In this document: positions 1 to 10,454 of the stretch, one piece after another | Numbering within the stretch: position 1 is the stretch's first letter | Layout: each line of letters starts with the position of its first letter | From: Holtermannia corniformis | Lineage: Eukaryota; Basidiomycota; Tremellomycetes; Holtermanniales | Reading direction: 5' to 3' | DNA length: 64,000 bases | Assembly (NCBI GenBank): GCA_001599935.1 | Contig: BCIJ01000009.1 | Location: 114,226 to 178,225, forward strand | The notes under the pieces: model-generated | What the model was told of the DNA's origin: nothing | The model's database searches: none | Seen by the model: only the letters and a program-made list of their open reading frames with translations | Made by a program: the position numbers and the translations under genes

Positions 1-408
1 GTATGGCTTTTGCAACGCGTGCAGCCGCGGATTGCCCGATGGCCGGACGGGGCCCGCGAGCTGCTTTGAGGACGAAGACGACGCAAGGGCGAGCGGCGGC
101 GGGATGGGCATGATGCTCAGAGCCCGAGAGCCATCCAGTCACGTCTTGAGGGTACTGATGAGATGTTAGCCTTGCCTGTCGCCGTTGTCACTGCGCTCAC
201 CTGGTTTCAAGACGGTTTACAACTTTTGAGAACCAACAGCATGACACGCCAACACCAGGTGGAACAGAATTCTCAACTCGGATTTAATTCGATTTAATCC
301 AAGTGGCAGTCTGCAAGCGCACACCAGTGCAGGCTTGTCGTTCGCTATCGATCTGCTCCGATCCCACTTTAAGAGTAGTGCATTTGTCTGCCACTAAGAC
401 GCGACTTC
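1..408. other. Left edge, no gene recognised
   Basis: No open frame with an ATG and plausible composition is visible on either strand. The arginine-rich frames here look like chance reading frames in GC-rich DNA. The stretch could be the tail of a gene lying to the left or plain intergenic DNA. Confidence 0.4.
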
Positions 409-567
409 ATGGAAGACTCGTCGCGAGACACACATACGGTCACAGTCACTCGCGCACATCAAGGATGGAACGACGTAACTTCTTCGCAGGTCGTCTTCGA
501 GCCCGACCTCTTGGCCGGAACCGATGCAAGAGATGGGCAGCACAAGATGGCGGGGGCTGCATTCTAA
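409..567 (+). CDS. Possible small orphan protein (52 aa)
   Basis: A short ATG frame of 52 codons begins with Met-Glu-Asp-Ser-Ser and has a beta-prone Thr/Val segment followed by GWNDVTSSQ. I recognise no family. It is kept because this segment resembles GWQEVSSF in the small two-exon protein at 36097-36419, and other small orphan proteins lie nearby at 1530 and 2261. It may be only one exon of a longer gene or a decayed copy. The call is a guess from composition and by-eye similarity and could be chance. Confidence 0.25.
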   Translation: MEDSSRDTHTVTVTRAHQGWNDVTSSQVVFEPDLLAGTDARDGQHKMAGAAF

Positions 568-768
568 GGAATGCATCCGCCTCCGCCTTGGCGCCTCTGG
601 CCTTCGAAAGTGGTCAAGTGGTGATACCGCCAGAATGGGGTTCCGCATGTCATTTGCGCTTCGCAGTGGCGTGCTACCCCTTCGAATGGAGTGCACGGGA
701 AGACGCTGGGCATAAAGACTGGGTCAAGTGCGAAGCAGCACCTATCGTCCCTAAGGGAACGCATAGCG

Positions 769-1182
769 ATGGGTATCCAATCACGGAGGCGCGAAGAGTA
801 CAATGAGAGGCGTCGTCAGCGCCGTGCACTTGAAAAAAAGGGGTCTCCTGACCCGAGTCTGCCCGAACTGTGGGGTGGGAAGAGAATCGAAAGTCTAGGC
901 GGGGAGTCGCAACCAGTACTTCCCCTGTCAATGTCTGATTTACCTGTATCGAGTGCGCCTCAGCATATCTGCCCGACCCGCTGGACAAGGACGACGATCA
1001 GGCGCAACGAACTTTCGGGGACGATTGAGACTGTCGCCGAAGTCAGCTTTACAGGCAAAGCGGGAACTTGGTCCAACAATCCTGCTCTTATGGTGGCAAC
1101 CCTGGTTCCGGATGAGAAGAATCCAGACTTGAAGCCATGGAGCTTAGCGAGGGTTCCGGACGGGTACGAAAAGGAAGCTTGA
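769..1182 (+). CDS. Hypothetical basic protein (137 aa)
   Basis: Intronless frame starting at the ATG at 769; upstream in-frame codons exist but no earlier ATG. The N-terminus is strongly basic and helical (SRRREEYNERRRQRRALEKK), like the basic part of a leucine-zipper factor, but no heptad leucines follow. The C-terminal half is mixed, with a stretch that looks globular (FTGKAGTWSNNPALMVATLV). No family is recognised. The 5' end may be incomplete if an upstream exon exists. It sits in the gene-poor left 2.7 kb among other small orphan frames. Confidence 0.35.
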   Translation: MGIQSRRREEYNERRRQRRALEKKGSPDPSLPELWGGKRIESLGGESQPVLPLSMSDLPVSSAPQHICPTRWTRTTIRRNELSGTIETVAEVSFTGKAGTWSNNPALMVATLVPDEKNPDLKPWSLARVPDGYEKEA

Positions 1183-1529
1183 GAGGCCAGTAAGTATCTA
1201 TAGGCCGGTTACGTACCCTTTACACCCATTCATGTTACTATCGTTCACACTAGGGCACAGTCTGTAGGCGTGCTTGCAAACAGACATGCATCCGCATTCT
1301 ACCAAAGTCTCAAGTGTGAATCATGGTACCACGCCGTAGCGTACCGAATCAACCTGCTCCACATCACAATACTGTCGTCAAAGGTGCTGCTCAACAACGG
1401 TGACAAAACCCCAAGCGAAGACAGACTCCTTTCAGCACACAGACAGAAGACACACCGTCCAAACTCCGTCCAACGAGAGAGGGCGGCGAAGTTGACTGCA
1501 CGCTGGCTACGACTGCATATTCAAGCACC
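1183..1529. other. Intergenic, nothing recognised
   Basis: Non-coding by eye. It probably holds the leader of the small gene that starts at 1530. Confidence 0.4.
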
Positions 1530-1787
1530 ATGTCTCTTGAATCGCTGCCAAAAACACCTATCTACGGGACGCTCGACTACTACTCCGTTAGTGTACACAT
1601 AAGTACGAGCATTGACTCCGAAGCCCGCACTACCACTACCACCGGGTATCGTATTGATGACAAGTGGGGAGGTGGTTATATTATCGAAAAAACCACTGAA
1701 GATGCGCAAAGCGAAGTGGTCAAGTTCCATCGCGAGGAAATCACGGAGGAAAAGTTCAACGAGCATTTGAGATCGAGTCGTACATAG
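1530..1787 (+). CDS. Small orphan protein, member 1 of a tandem pair (85 aa)
   Basis: Single exon with an ATG in good context (caccATGtc). The product is Ser/Thr-rich at the N-terminus, then beta-prone (YYSVSVHIS), then a GY-D-GG-Y-I-I-E-K-T core, and ends in a charged helix (EEITEEKFNEHL). No signal peptide, membrane span or known domain is visible. The same layout recurs about 0.7 kb downstream at 2261-2515 (GYYLADNHGYTIETT core; QAITKEAYLAYI tail), so the two look like tandem duplicates. Function is unknown. Confidence 0.5.
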   Translation: MSLESLPKTPIYGTLDYYSVSVHISTSIDSEARTTTTTGYRIDDKWGGGYIIEKTTEDAQSEVVKFHREEITEEKFNEHLRSSRT

Positions 1788-2260
1788 CAGATCTGCGGCG
1801 CGCGCTCGTCATATGAACGATCACTACCTTCAACAAGTATGTGATTCCCCCCCGGTCTGGCTCGTTTTCACGCCAAGAATGACTTAGATACCCACTTGTG
1901 CCAGTCCTGCGTCGATGTCAAGGTGTTCCGTGCATGAGGTGCGGGATGATCGGCGCACTCGGTGCCTCTGCATCTTCTATGTGGTTCATACTTCAGAGCA
2001 GAGAGCCGCAGCAAGCGCGTCTTCACAGTTGCGAGAGCCTATATTCAATTTGCTAAGCTGAGCGTAAGTCTGGCTGCTTGCTCACGACCATGTGCGGGCA
2101 GTCCGCTCTCGACGCGGAGCGTGCTTGTTTATAATTGCCGAGCCGTGCCGAGCAGTCATAGCAGATCCTTTACTTGCCAGCCGCCATTGAACCCCAGCAC
2201 CATTGAACCCCAGCACTAGCCTGCTCGAGCCATGTAGAGCTCGATCTGAGCCGTGCGAAG
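1788..2260. other. Intergenic between the tandem small genes
   Basis: No coding frame is recognised. It contains a perfect 16-bp direct repeat at 2185-2216, annotated separately, just upstream of the second small paralogue. Confidence 0.4.
2185..2216. repeat. Perfect 2 x 16-bp tandem direct repeat
   Basis: CATTGAACCCCAGCAC occurs twice back to back (2185-2200 and 2201-2216). It lies about 45 bp before the first in-frame ATG of the degenerate paralogue at 2261. It could be a replication-slippage duplication or a duplicated upstream element; the sequence alone cannot tell. Confidence 0.8.
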
Positions 2261-2515
2261 ATGAACGCTAACCGATCCAGCATGTCTGCATCATCGACGT
2301 TTGTGCATCAAGACGCCTACACGTCTAGCATCTTGATCTCTTCCACTACAGACAAGCGAGGATGAGCTACCACCGTACGTGGCTACTACTTGGCGGACAA
2401 TCACGGGTACACTATAGAGACGACTGTCCGGCATCAGCAAGGGTACAGTGTTGAGCAAGCTGAGCAACAGGCAATCACCAAGGAGGCGTATCTAGCGTAC
2501 ATTGCCAACATGTAA
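2261..2515 (+). pseudogene. Small orphan protein, member 2, interrupted by in-frame TGA
   Basis: One continuous frame of 85 codons runs from ATG 2261 (second ATG at 2282) to TAA 2513-2515, broken only by TGA at 2363-2365. Residues on both sides of the stop align by eye with the intact neighbour at 1530-1787: Ser/Thr-rich start, GYYLADNHGYTIETT core and an ITKEAYLAYI tail. No GT-AG intron in the right phase removes the stop, because no GT falls in the required phase upstream. The likeliest reading is a recent pseudogene; a sequencing error or stop-codon readthrough are alternatives. Function is unknown. Confidence 0.5.
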
Positions 2516-2769
2516 AGTCACGTCGCGGTGATGCACGCTTTGCAGAACCGACGAAGAGTTCATGGCTTGAGCTTTTTCTGCGATGGTGTACGACTTGCAA
2601 GCCCTTGATGGAGGCGTAGTGCGCTCCTCACCGTGCAGGAGCTGATGCCACTTTACCACCGGAATCCCGATCGGGCAATTCGCCACCCACCACCTCGAGA
2701 CGCGTCAACCGGAAAGAAATCAGGCGACGATCGCACCGACAGCAGCACCGCCAGCTACAATCCAGCACA

Positions 2770-4282
2770 ATGGCCAGTCAAGAACAACCACAAGAGATGG
2801 AGGGCGGGGAGGAAGAGTTTATGATCATGGCGCCGATGCTGGTCGCCAAGCTGCAGGCAAGTCGCGTCGGCGATCGAGGTCTGTGCTGACTGGTTTCTGC
2901 AGGAGTGTGGGATCAATGCTGCGGATACGAAGAAGCTTGCGGATGCAGGCTATCATACCGTCGAGGCCGTTGCGTTCACACCGAAGAAGATTCTGTGCAC
3001 GATCAAGGGGATCAGTGAGGCCAAGGCGGATCGGATACTGCAAGAGGGTGAGCTGGACGCGAGCCTGCGAGTACAGGTCGTCTTTGACATATTCAGCGTG
3101 CAAGCTTATTCCGATGGGCTTCACGACTGCTACCGAGATCCACTCGCGTCGGTCCGAGCTCGTCCACATTTCGACTGGCAGTACTGGGCTTGACACCATT
3201 CTGGGCGGAGGCATCGAGACGGGCGCGATCACAGAGCTATTCGGTACGTCGCTCGTGGCAGTCGATTTGCTCGCTGACACATGCAGGCGAGTTCAGGACG
3301 GGCAAGTCGCAGATCTGTCATACGCTCGCGGTCACATGTCAGGTGCGTACCGCGGGATCGCCAACAACCATGCCTACACTGACGAGTCGACCCTTTTGCA
3401 CCTTGCTCGGCATCGCCCTGATCATATTTCCAGCTACCCGTCAGCATGGGCGGTGGCGAGGGCAAATGCCTGTACATCGACACCGAGGGCACGTTCCGGC
3501 CTGTACGCATGCTAGCCGTTGCCGAGCGCTTTGGTCTCAACGGCGAAGAAGTGCTCGACAACATTGCATACGCGCGCGCATACAATGCCGACCATCAGCT
3601 GCAGCTGCTTGTGCAGGCCAGCGCCATGATGGCGGAGAGTCGGTGCGTAGTCGCAGTTTGCGTTTGTACCGTACGCGGGCTGATCGCACTTGCAGGTTCG
3701 CATTGCTGATTGTAGACTCGTGCACGTCGCTCTACCGAACCGACTTTTCAGGCCGTGGCGAGCTTTCGGCTCGGCAGACGCACTTGGCAAAGTTTCTGCG
3801 GACCCTGATGCGACTCGCGGACGAGGTGGGTTCTCCTTGCTGTGCTGATAGCTGTGCTTACTCGATTCTCCCAGTTTGGTATCGCAGTCGTTGTCACGAA
3901 CCAGGTAGTGGCACAGGTCGATGGTGGGCAATTCGCCCAAGCCGACGCCAAGAAGCCCATGTACGTCGTTGACTCTGTTCGGACTCTGCACGAGCTGACG
4001 ACTTGTTCAGCGGTGGCAACATCATGTCAGTAGCATCGCAGGATCAGTGCGAAGGGAGCGGCTGCTGATCCACACAGGGCCCACGCATCCACCACCCGTT
4101 TGTCACTCCGCAAAGGTCGTGGCGCATCTCGAGTGTGCAAGATTGTCGACAGCCCGTGCTTACCCGAAGCCGAGGCCATCTTTGCGATCAAGTGAGTCTG
4201 AGCAGCGGGACACTCGCCAGGGCAGCAACTGACCCATGGTAGTGCGAATGGGATCGGCGAGCCAGAGGAGATGAAAGAGTGA
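2770..4282 (+). CDS. RAD51: DNA repair recombinase RAD51
   Basis: RecA-family strand-exchange ATPase of homologous recombination; 342 aa, the normal Rad51 length. Exons: 2770-2856, 2903-3047, 3097-3243, 3287-3342, 3434-3642, 3696-3825, 3875-3960, 4011-4025, 4078-4191, 4243-4282. The N-terminal helix-hairpin-helix domain ([18 protein letters not shown]) leads to the ATPase core with Walker A GEFRTGKS, a LLIVDS Walker B strand, and the eukaryotic Rad51 hallmarks [10 protein letters not shown] and [14 protein letters not shown]. These favour RAD51 over DMC1. Intron 1 (2857-2902) begins with GCAAGT, a GC-AG intron. Exon 8 is only 15 nt. The ATG is the first in frame and gives the usual acidic leader. 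Confidence 0.95.
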
Positions 4283-4613
4283 GCATGCCGCTGTGTCTGG
4301 TGTGGTGTCTAGGGCTTGTAGAGTGTCGCATGTAGATTAGTGCATCCACCCCGACTGGTGGCACTGTGCGGGTGCCTATTGCACCGCGCTAATCGGCGTG
4401 TAGGCACGCGACGAGCGCCGCGCGCGTCTTGACCGTGTCCCTTTGCAGCTCAGCTCAAGAACCCACAAGCACGAGCGAGCACACGCCTTGGCCTTGGAGC
4501 AGGCGATACAGACCATCAGGCGCAGAGCAGGCGTATACACGGAGTCGCAGCGGACAGCCTGGGACAGGTCGTATCGGTCGCAATCGGGTCCTTGCCGGTT
4601 CACGTCGGGCAAG
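4283..4613. other. Intergenic, RAD51 3' side and GT69 leader
   Basis: Tandem genes flank this 331-bp gap. No coding exon or structured element is recognised; it presumably carries the RAD51 terminator and the promoter of the downstream glycosyltransferase. Confidence 0.4.
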
Positions 4614-6666
4614 ATGAAGCCGCTCTCGTCGCTGTCACTGGGCCGCAAGCTGCCGACGGCGGGCACGTTGGTGATCGGTATCTTGGTCGGGCTGCTCGTG
4701 GCGAGTGTAAGTGCCCTTTTGTGGTCGGGTCCCGGGTCCAGCTGACGACAAGACCAGTTCTTCCGAGGTAGCGATGTGCGTAGCTTGTCGGCTATGAGTA
4801 CAAGACCAATCTGACGCTCCCCTCAGACTGGTTCTCAAAATTGGAAAGGCAGTCAATCCAAGCTGCGACCCCATGCCGTCTCTGGCTCTCGACTCGGTCG
4901 ACAACACCAAATCTCCCTCCCATCCCTCTCGCAGCGACTGCACATCCTGCAGCTCATCGGTACTCTGTCTGCGCACCACACGAAAGAGTGCACACGGCAC
5001 CCACAGCCAATGTACGCCGAGCAGGTGCACGATCGGTACGCTCCGCTCGTCGGCCACAAGCGGAGCTGGAAGCCTCGCGGGCTGATCAGCTGGCTGTTTG
5101 GGCTCGGGAGCGATGAAAAGCAGCTCAAGCTCGCGACGCAGCGTGCGGAACAGGAAGCTGCGGCCGCCAGTGCCGATGCAGGCCCTACGAAACGCGACAC
5201 GATCCGACGCGACGTGCAAGAACTCCAGCACAAGTACTTTTTCGCCATCAACCTGTACAACTCGTTCGATGTCATCCCAGACGTGTTTGCGACCCTGTTC
5301 CGGACAGCAGCCGTGCTCGGGTACCACAACGTCTTTGTCTCAATCTACGAAAACGGTTCAAACGACCAGACAAAGGCCCTGCTCCGCATCTTTGACGCCC
5401 TCTCGCGCACCGTCGGCCTCCGCGTCGATATCCGCACATCGATGCGGACCCGTGGCGCGTTTGTCCACCGGATCGAATACCTCGCAGAGGTCCGGAACAG
5501 CGCCATGGCGCCGCTGCACGAACTGCGCGACAACGAGGCCGAAGTGTTCGACTCGATCGTGTTCATGAACGACATCTTGCCGTGCGTCGACGACCTGCTC
5601 GAACTCATCTGGCAGTCGCGCAAGAACAATGCGGGCATTACCTGTGCGGCCGATTACATGTATCACGACGATATCGTCAGTTGCGCGAGGAGGTGATTGG
5701 GAGAAGCTGATGTGTGCTCAGGGTGCGCCCGTCTTCTACGACAAGTCAGTGGCGAGAAAGGGCGAATGGGACTTTACTGATGTGCCAACAGCTGGGTCGC
5801 CCGTGACATCAACGGGACAGCTTTGGAGAATGCGCCGTTTGAGCAAGTGTTCCATCACACTGAATCCAATCACCGCTTCCAACGCCACTTGCCGATTCAA
5901 GGTTTGTCATTCTGGAGTGCTATCGTCTGATCATGGTGCCGCCCTAGCGATGACGGTAGCTCCAGTTGGAGTCAGTGCTGACATGACCAGTACAATCGTG
6001 CTGGAACGGTGTTGCGATCCTCGACCCCGCGCCTTTCTATGCCGCACCGCACGTCAAGTTCAGGATGGCCAACTTGCCCGAGGGCGAGTGCTCGGCTAGT
6101 GAATGTGGTCTGATCTGCAGTGAGTCTACCTTTCGCTGGTCTGCGAGCGCTCGTTGACGAGCATATAGACGACTACTGGAACGCCGGGTACGGTCGGATC
6201 ATCATGGTCCCCCGTGTCAAGCTCGCGTACGACAAGGTCAGTGAAGTGGATGCTGGATGGCTTCCGGGCTGAACGCGCTTCAGCGCGTCTACGACATTAT
6301 CCACCCTGACCGCCGCAACCTGACTGCGATCCGAGGCTACAAGCGCATCGGTGGCGTTGCTGATGACCCGCGTAACGACCCGCAAGACCGCGTATGGTAC
6401 GGTCCGCACGACCGGCTGTTCAGCGAGGCAGAGAGTGTCGAAATGTCCTTCCAGCCGGGGCCTGAATACGGTTTGTTCCACCAGAAGCACTTGAGCGCGG
6501 CGATGTTGACTTGCGCGCAGTATGGTGCTGGGGCTGGGACGGCGCGGGTGATCTCGATGGGCCTGACGTGGACCCGATCTGGGAGCCGATGAACCCCAAG
6601 TCGTACAACCCCGACTCGATCCGGGTAAAGCATTGGCGCGACTTGCCGGATGGGTATCAAGGGTGA
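4614..6666 (+). CDS. GT69 family alpha-1,3-mannosyltransferase (CAP59/CMT1-like)
   Basis: Predicted Golgi type II membrane glycosyltransferase of the cryptococcal CAP59/CMT1 family, which transfers mannose in capsule or cell-wall glycan synthesis; 540 aa. Exons: 4614-4706, 4758-4775 (18 nt), 4827-5675, 5722-5744, 5792-5901, 5991-6119, 6169-6236, 6284-6470, 6521-6666. One hydrophobic anchor lies at residues 14-32. Family motifs are VFVSIYENGSNDQT (donor-binding region), the conserved FMND block, and ARDINGTALENAPFEQVFHH followed by CWNGVAILDPAPFY. The last exon ends in WGWDGAGDLDGPD. The frame is shut without the small exons, which gene finders may miss. A second GT69 gene lies at 38754. The exact acceptor substrate cannot be read from sequence. 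Confidence 0.9.
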
Positions 6667-6900
6667 GTGTATGCATCCTACATAGAACTGGACCCTGCTG
6701 AGCGTGCTGCCAGGTGATCTTGGGCTTTGTGTAGGGTCGCATCGCAGTGTTTTGAGCGTGGAATGCATCGTCGATCAATAGAGCCTTGTTCCCGAGTGAG
6801 CCTTAAGTGCGCGCACCGGCAAGCGGGAGAAAAACGACCGTGACGGCCTGGGATCATTCCACTGTCTATACCTCGCCATCGTCTACTGTCCACTGCAACA

Positions 6901-7848
6901 ATGGCGTCCATCGAGAACCTCAGCATCGACGACCACTCGGACCACGAGGGTCACGACCACGGAGCCGTCAAAGGCCAGTTTATCGAAGTTCAGTCAAAGG
7001 GCGAGCGCAAGGCCAGGAAGCTGTTGGAAGGTCTCGGCTTGAAGAAGGTCGACGGCATCCAGCGCGTCACGCTCAGGAGGCCCAAGAACGTCAGCCCAGC
7101 CTCGGGTTCATCTTGACCGTACCGGTACTGAGATTCCAACCGCAGATCCTCCTCGTCGTCTCCAACCCGGAAGTCTACAAGTCGCCCTCGTCAGACACGT
7201 ACATTGTCTTTGGCGAGGCAAAGCTCGAGGACCCAAACTCGTCGGCTCAGATTCACGCTAGTCAGCAGCTCCAGGCTTCGACCCAGGCTGCTCAGGCTGC
7301 GCACCAGGCTGGCGGGTTCAAGGACGGCCCGCCCAAGAGCCTCGAGGACTTGATGGCGCCTGAAGAGTGAGTCGGGTCGTGACGGCTCGAGGCGGTGTTG
7401 GTACAAGAGGCGAGCGCTTTCGGTCCGGCAAGATCCCGCCTCGGACTCGTGGCGGCGAGCATCCTTGCCCCTCGCTCTACCGCAAGAACAGTTGGTGCAC
7501 TCGGCTTACCTATACACTGGGTACTGCGGACTTGCACAGACTGCTAGCCACTTGCTCATCCATCCCTTTCGCTCGTTGCTAACTCGCTACAGGCCCAGCG
7601 CCAAGTCGGCCGGCAAGACTCCCGAGAAGACGCCCGGCGCGACCGACCCAGAAGGCGAGGCCAAGATTGACCCCGAGGACGTCAAGCTCGTCGTTGCGCA
7701 GACTGGGTGCGACGAGGCGGCCGCCAAAAAGGCCCTCGTCGAGGCCAAGGGCGATCTCATCAATGCCAGTGCGTTGACCGTGCCGCGCCGTTGCCAAGGG
7801 ACGAGATGCTGACGGTCCGACCACGTAGTCATGCTGATTGGATCTTGA
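6901..7848 (+). CDS. EGD2: Nascent polypeptide-associated complex subunit alpha
   Basis: NAC-alpha binds nascent chains at the ribosome exit tunnel as a heterodimer with NAC-beta; 201 aa. Exons: 6901-7089, 7146-7366, 7593-7768, 7829-7848. The NAC domain is clear ([49 protein letters not shown]), followed by an acidic/Gln linker and a C-terminal UBA domain ([20 protein letters not shown], ending GDLINAIMLIGS). The start is the first ATG and gives the usual acidic N-terminus. Intron 2 is 226 nt, four to five times the local norm, and is annotated separately. The gene converges with DSC3 at a 91-bp gap. Confidence 0.95.
7367..7592 (+). other. Unusually long intron of EGD2 (possible ncRNA host)
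   Basis: This 226-nt intron is the longest found in the window (typical size 42-58 nt). Translation-related genes often host intronic snoRNAs. A stem-prone GC-rich 5' half, an AGAACA hexamer fitting the H-box pattern ANANNA near the middle and an ACA further 3' are compatible with an H/ACA RNA. No convincing second hairpin or C/D boxes were found. Treat the snoRNA idea as a hypothesis; the intron itself is well supported by frame continuity. Confidence 0.3.
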
Positions 7849-7939
7849 GAGCGTAGAATCGGATCAAAGGCTGATACCTTGTCAACATGCAATGCATTTG
7901 CGCTTGCCTATGTGATACAACTGTGGCCGCGCACTCTAT

Positions 7940-9383
7940 TCAGTTCAACAGACGCAAGACGGCAAACGCGATGTTGATGATGGTACCGAGCAGAATGCCC
8001 ATCTGTGGCAGTCAGCCACGCGAGACCATCAGACAACTGGGACAGACCTGCATCCTCTTGCCAAACACGACAGCTTGCACGATTGGTTCGTTTGCCAGAT
8101 TCGCCAGTGCTTGACGCTGCAGCTCCGTCGCGGCCGCCATGGACGGCGTCGTCGTTGATGTCGGGGCCGTCGAGCCCGTTGGATTCGCCGACGTGTCAGC
8201 AAGCGGTGCCTCTGCACCTTGCGGCCGTCGCGATGATTCAGGCTCTGAATGATCAAAAAAGTTTGGCAAAGGCAGCTCTTTGAAGAAGAACCAGGGAAAC
8301 AAGGGAAAGAGGAAGCCGACGAGGAGGCCGTGAAGGATGGACGAGTAGAGGTTTTCGGGTGCAGCTATCGGATGAAGTCAGCACTCGGACGGTCCGAGCC
8401 GGAAGAACGCACTGATGGCGGTCTCGTTTGTCATTTCGCCTTCGATCCACTGTTCTTCCAGTGCGCGTGCGTGTTCGTCGTCTAGCGAGTCAGTATGCGT
8501 ACGAGGGGCTAAGAGCGCTCGAGACTGACCGACGCCACCCGTCTCAAGACCTTCGGGGACCTCTTCACCTCGACCTTCGTAGAACTGACGACGCATCTGC
8601 GCCACGTCGTCGGCGCTCAAGCCTGCATCGAGCAAGGCATCAAAGCCTCTTCTTGTCGTTGGCCGAGGCGTGTCGTCTGGCTAGCATACCATCAGTCGGC
8701 AGGTAACCCTACGCAACCTGCCAACGTACCGCGTCGGCAGCGTTGGCAGCTTCGGCCTTCTTGTCGAGTTTGGCACCGACGCTGCAATGCAGCCATACTT
8801 TTGATTCGCTCTCTGTGACTGCATGGCCGTCTTGCGCGTCGTTATCCAGTCCAACATCTTTGAGAACCTCTTCGACGTCTGCGCCGACGCCGCCAGCTTG
8901 CCGTTTCAGTCGGTCTTCCAGTGATCTCAGCCAAGCGAGCAGCAAGATGCCATCTGTCAACAGGCGGCCAGAGTGGATGAGCCGCAGTGAGAGATCTGCC
9001 AGTCCCGGCCGCAGATGTCGTATCTACCGATCCTCTCAGCAACGTACCCTAGCAACTGCTTCAGCACCGACCTTGTCCTTGACACGGCCCACGCTCTCGC
9101 CATCTTCCACCCAGACCTCGAGGTTCCCGCCCGAGATCTCTGCCTCGTTGGTGAAGATGATTACGACTTTTCGACCCTTTTCGACCGTCTTGGCCGTTCG
9201 TCGTCGAGCTGGACCCGTCGAGATGGCTTCATCCTCGCCTTCGAGATCAAAAGGGTCAGCTCGTTGTTTGCCTTTGGCTTTTTCGGATTTCGGGGTGAAG
9301 CGACGGGCGCCGAGCTTTGAGCGTGTAGACTGAAGGACGGGAGGCGGCAGGAGAGGTTGTGTGGGCGAGTCGGGGGATGACAT
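7940..9383 (-). CDS. DSC3: Dsc E3 ubiquitin ligase complex subunit 3-like
   Basis: Predicted membrane subunit of the Golgi Dsc ubiquitin ligase, which releases SREBP-type factors and degrades membrane proteins; 401 aa. Exons in order: 9383-9072, 9023-8730, 8680-8530, 8481-8413, 8364-8048, 8002-7940. It has a Ser/Pro-rich N-terminus, then the ubiquitin-like Dsc3 N-terminal domain (IRHLRPGLADLSLRLIHSGR, VWLHCSVG), a conserved FDALLDAGLSADDVAQMR helix segment, then the C-terminal hydrophobic hairpin (GLLVGFLFPLFPWFFFKE) and a last hydrophobic helix before the stop. The first intron is placed at 9024-9071 (48 nt), which restores the family motif; the donor nearest its 3' end would give an implausible 24-nt intron. 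Confidence 0.85.
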
Positions 9384-9556
9384 TGGTGAGGGTAAGCTGA
9401 GTGAGGACGGTGAGAGGTGATCAAGGTGGCAAACCACGTGGAGGTCTACGACGACTTGGTGCGTGAAAGAGCTGCTGCTCTACTTCGTTGGTCATGGCTC
9501 TGGGCACCTGGTGAGGACTGGAGGCGCTCTCAGAGTCAAGCCACGACATGCATATA

Positions 9557-10454
9557 TCAAGCCTGCACCTCGGAACCCTCCGAAACCGCGAGCACCGGCG
9601 CCATCCGCCGCCCACTGAACCGCCGCTCGCGACCATGCAGTCTCAGATCCCGTGGCAACGTCTCCTCACGGCTCTTGACGATCCCAATATACTGCCTGAG
9701 CCCACGCGGGCGTTTGACCGGGTTCATGGCAAACTTGAGCTCTTTGAGCAGCTCCTGGCCCTCCACTGATGGTTCACTGCTTGTCGCGCAAGTTGAAAGC
9801 GTGAGGGAAGAGGTCGACTCGACTTGGATTGCGGTGGGCGAGGCGACGTGTGGGAACGGAAGGTGATGCGAGTAAAACTTGACGTAGCCTTCCTCGAGCG
9901 CGAATAGCGTGTGGTCCTTGCCCTTGCCGACCTGCGTGACACGTCAGCAAGCCTGCAGGATGACAAGGTAGTTTCTGCAAGTGAGTGCCACTAGGACTGA
10001 AGCGACTCAAGGACACTTGCACGCTCGAGCCTCGGCGTAGAGAAGATGACTTACGTGTTGACCGGCGTGAAAGTCGGTTCCTCTTTGCCGTACGATGATC
10101 TGACCAGGCAGTACGTATTGATCTGAATCAAAGAATCAGTGATCTGGTCTCTACCTGAAGCATACGCGCAAGTGCGCGAACCCTCCAGAGCCATACGCAC
10201 CACCAAACTTCTTGACACCCAATCGGCGACCGGCCGACTCTCTGCCGTTCTTTGAAGACCCGCCACCACGCTTGGTAGCCGTACGGATCTGCATCTGTAG
10301 AGCTGTTCAGGCCTATCGTCAGTCGAGTGAACGGTCAAACTCTCGTACCAAAGCACGTACACGACGGTCCGGCGAACAGCTGCTGCCGGATATCGCTACC
10401 GATCGGTAGCGACAGCAGCGATTGCGCTCGTGATGTGATGGGTCGGCCGAACAT
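9557..10454 (-). CDS. MRP7: Mitochondrial large ribosomal subunit protein bL27m
   Basis: Component of the mitochondrial large ribosomal subunit near the peptidyl-transferase centre; 212 aa. Exons: 10454-10361, 10302-10201, 10122-10055, 9931-9557. The L27 signature is ATKRGGGSSKNGRES, GRRLGVKKFG, PGQIIVRQRGTDFHAG, then GKGKDHTLFALEEG. The first exon encodes an Arg/Ser-containing leader fit for mitochondrial import. As in other fungi, a C-terminal extension of about 100 residues follows the bacterial-size core, ending in VSEGSEVQA. Intron 3 (9932-10054) is 123 nt. It is transcribed in the same direction as DSC3, 173 bp upstream of it. Confidence 0.9.

Noticed and set aside
9024..9047. 24-nt intron in DSC3 using the GTACGT donor
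   Set aside because: A donor 24 nt further upstream gives a normal 48-nt intron and restores the conserved VKDK-IRHLRPGL motif.
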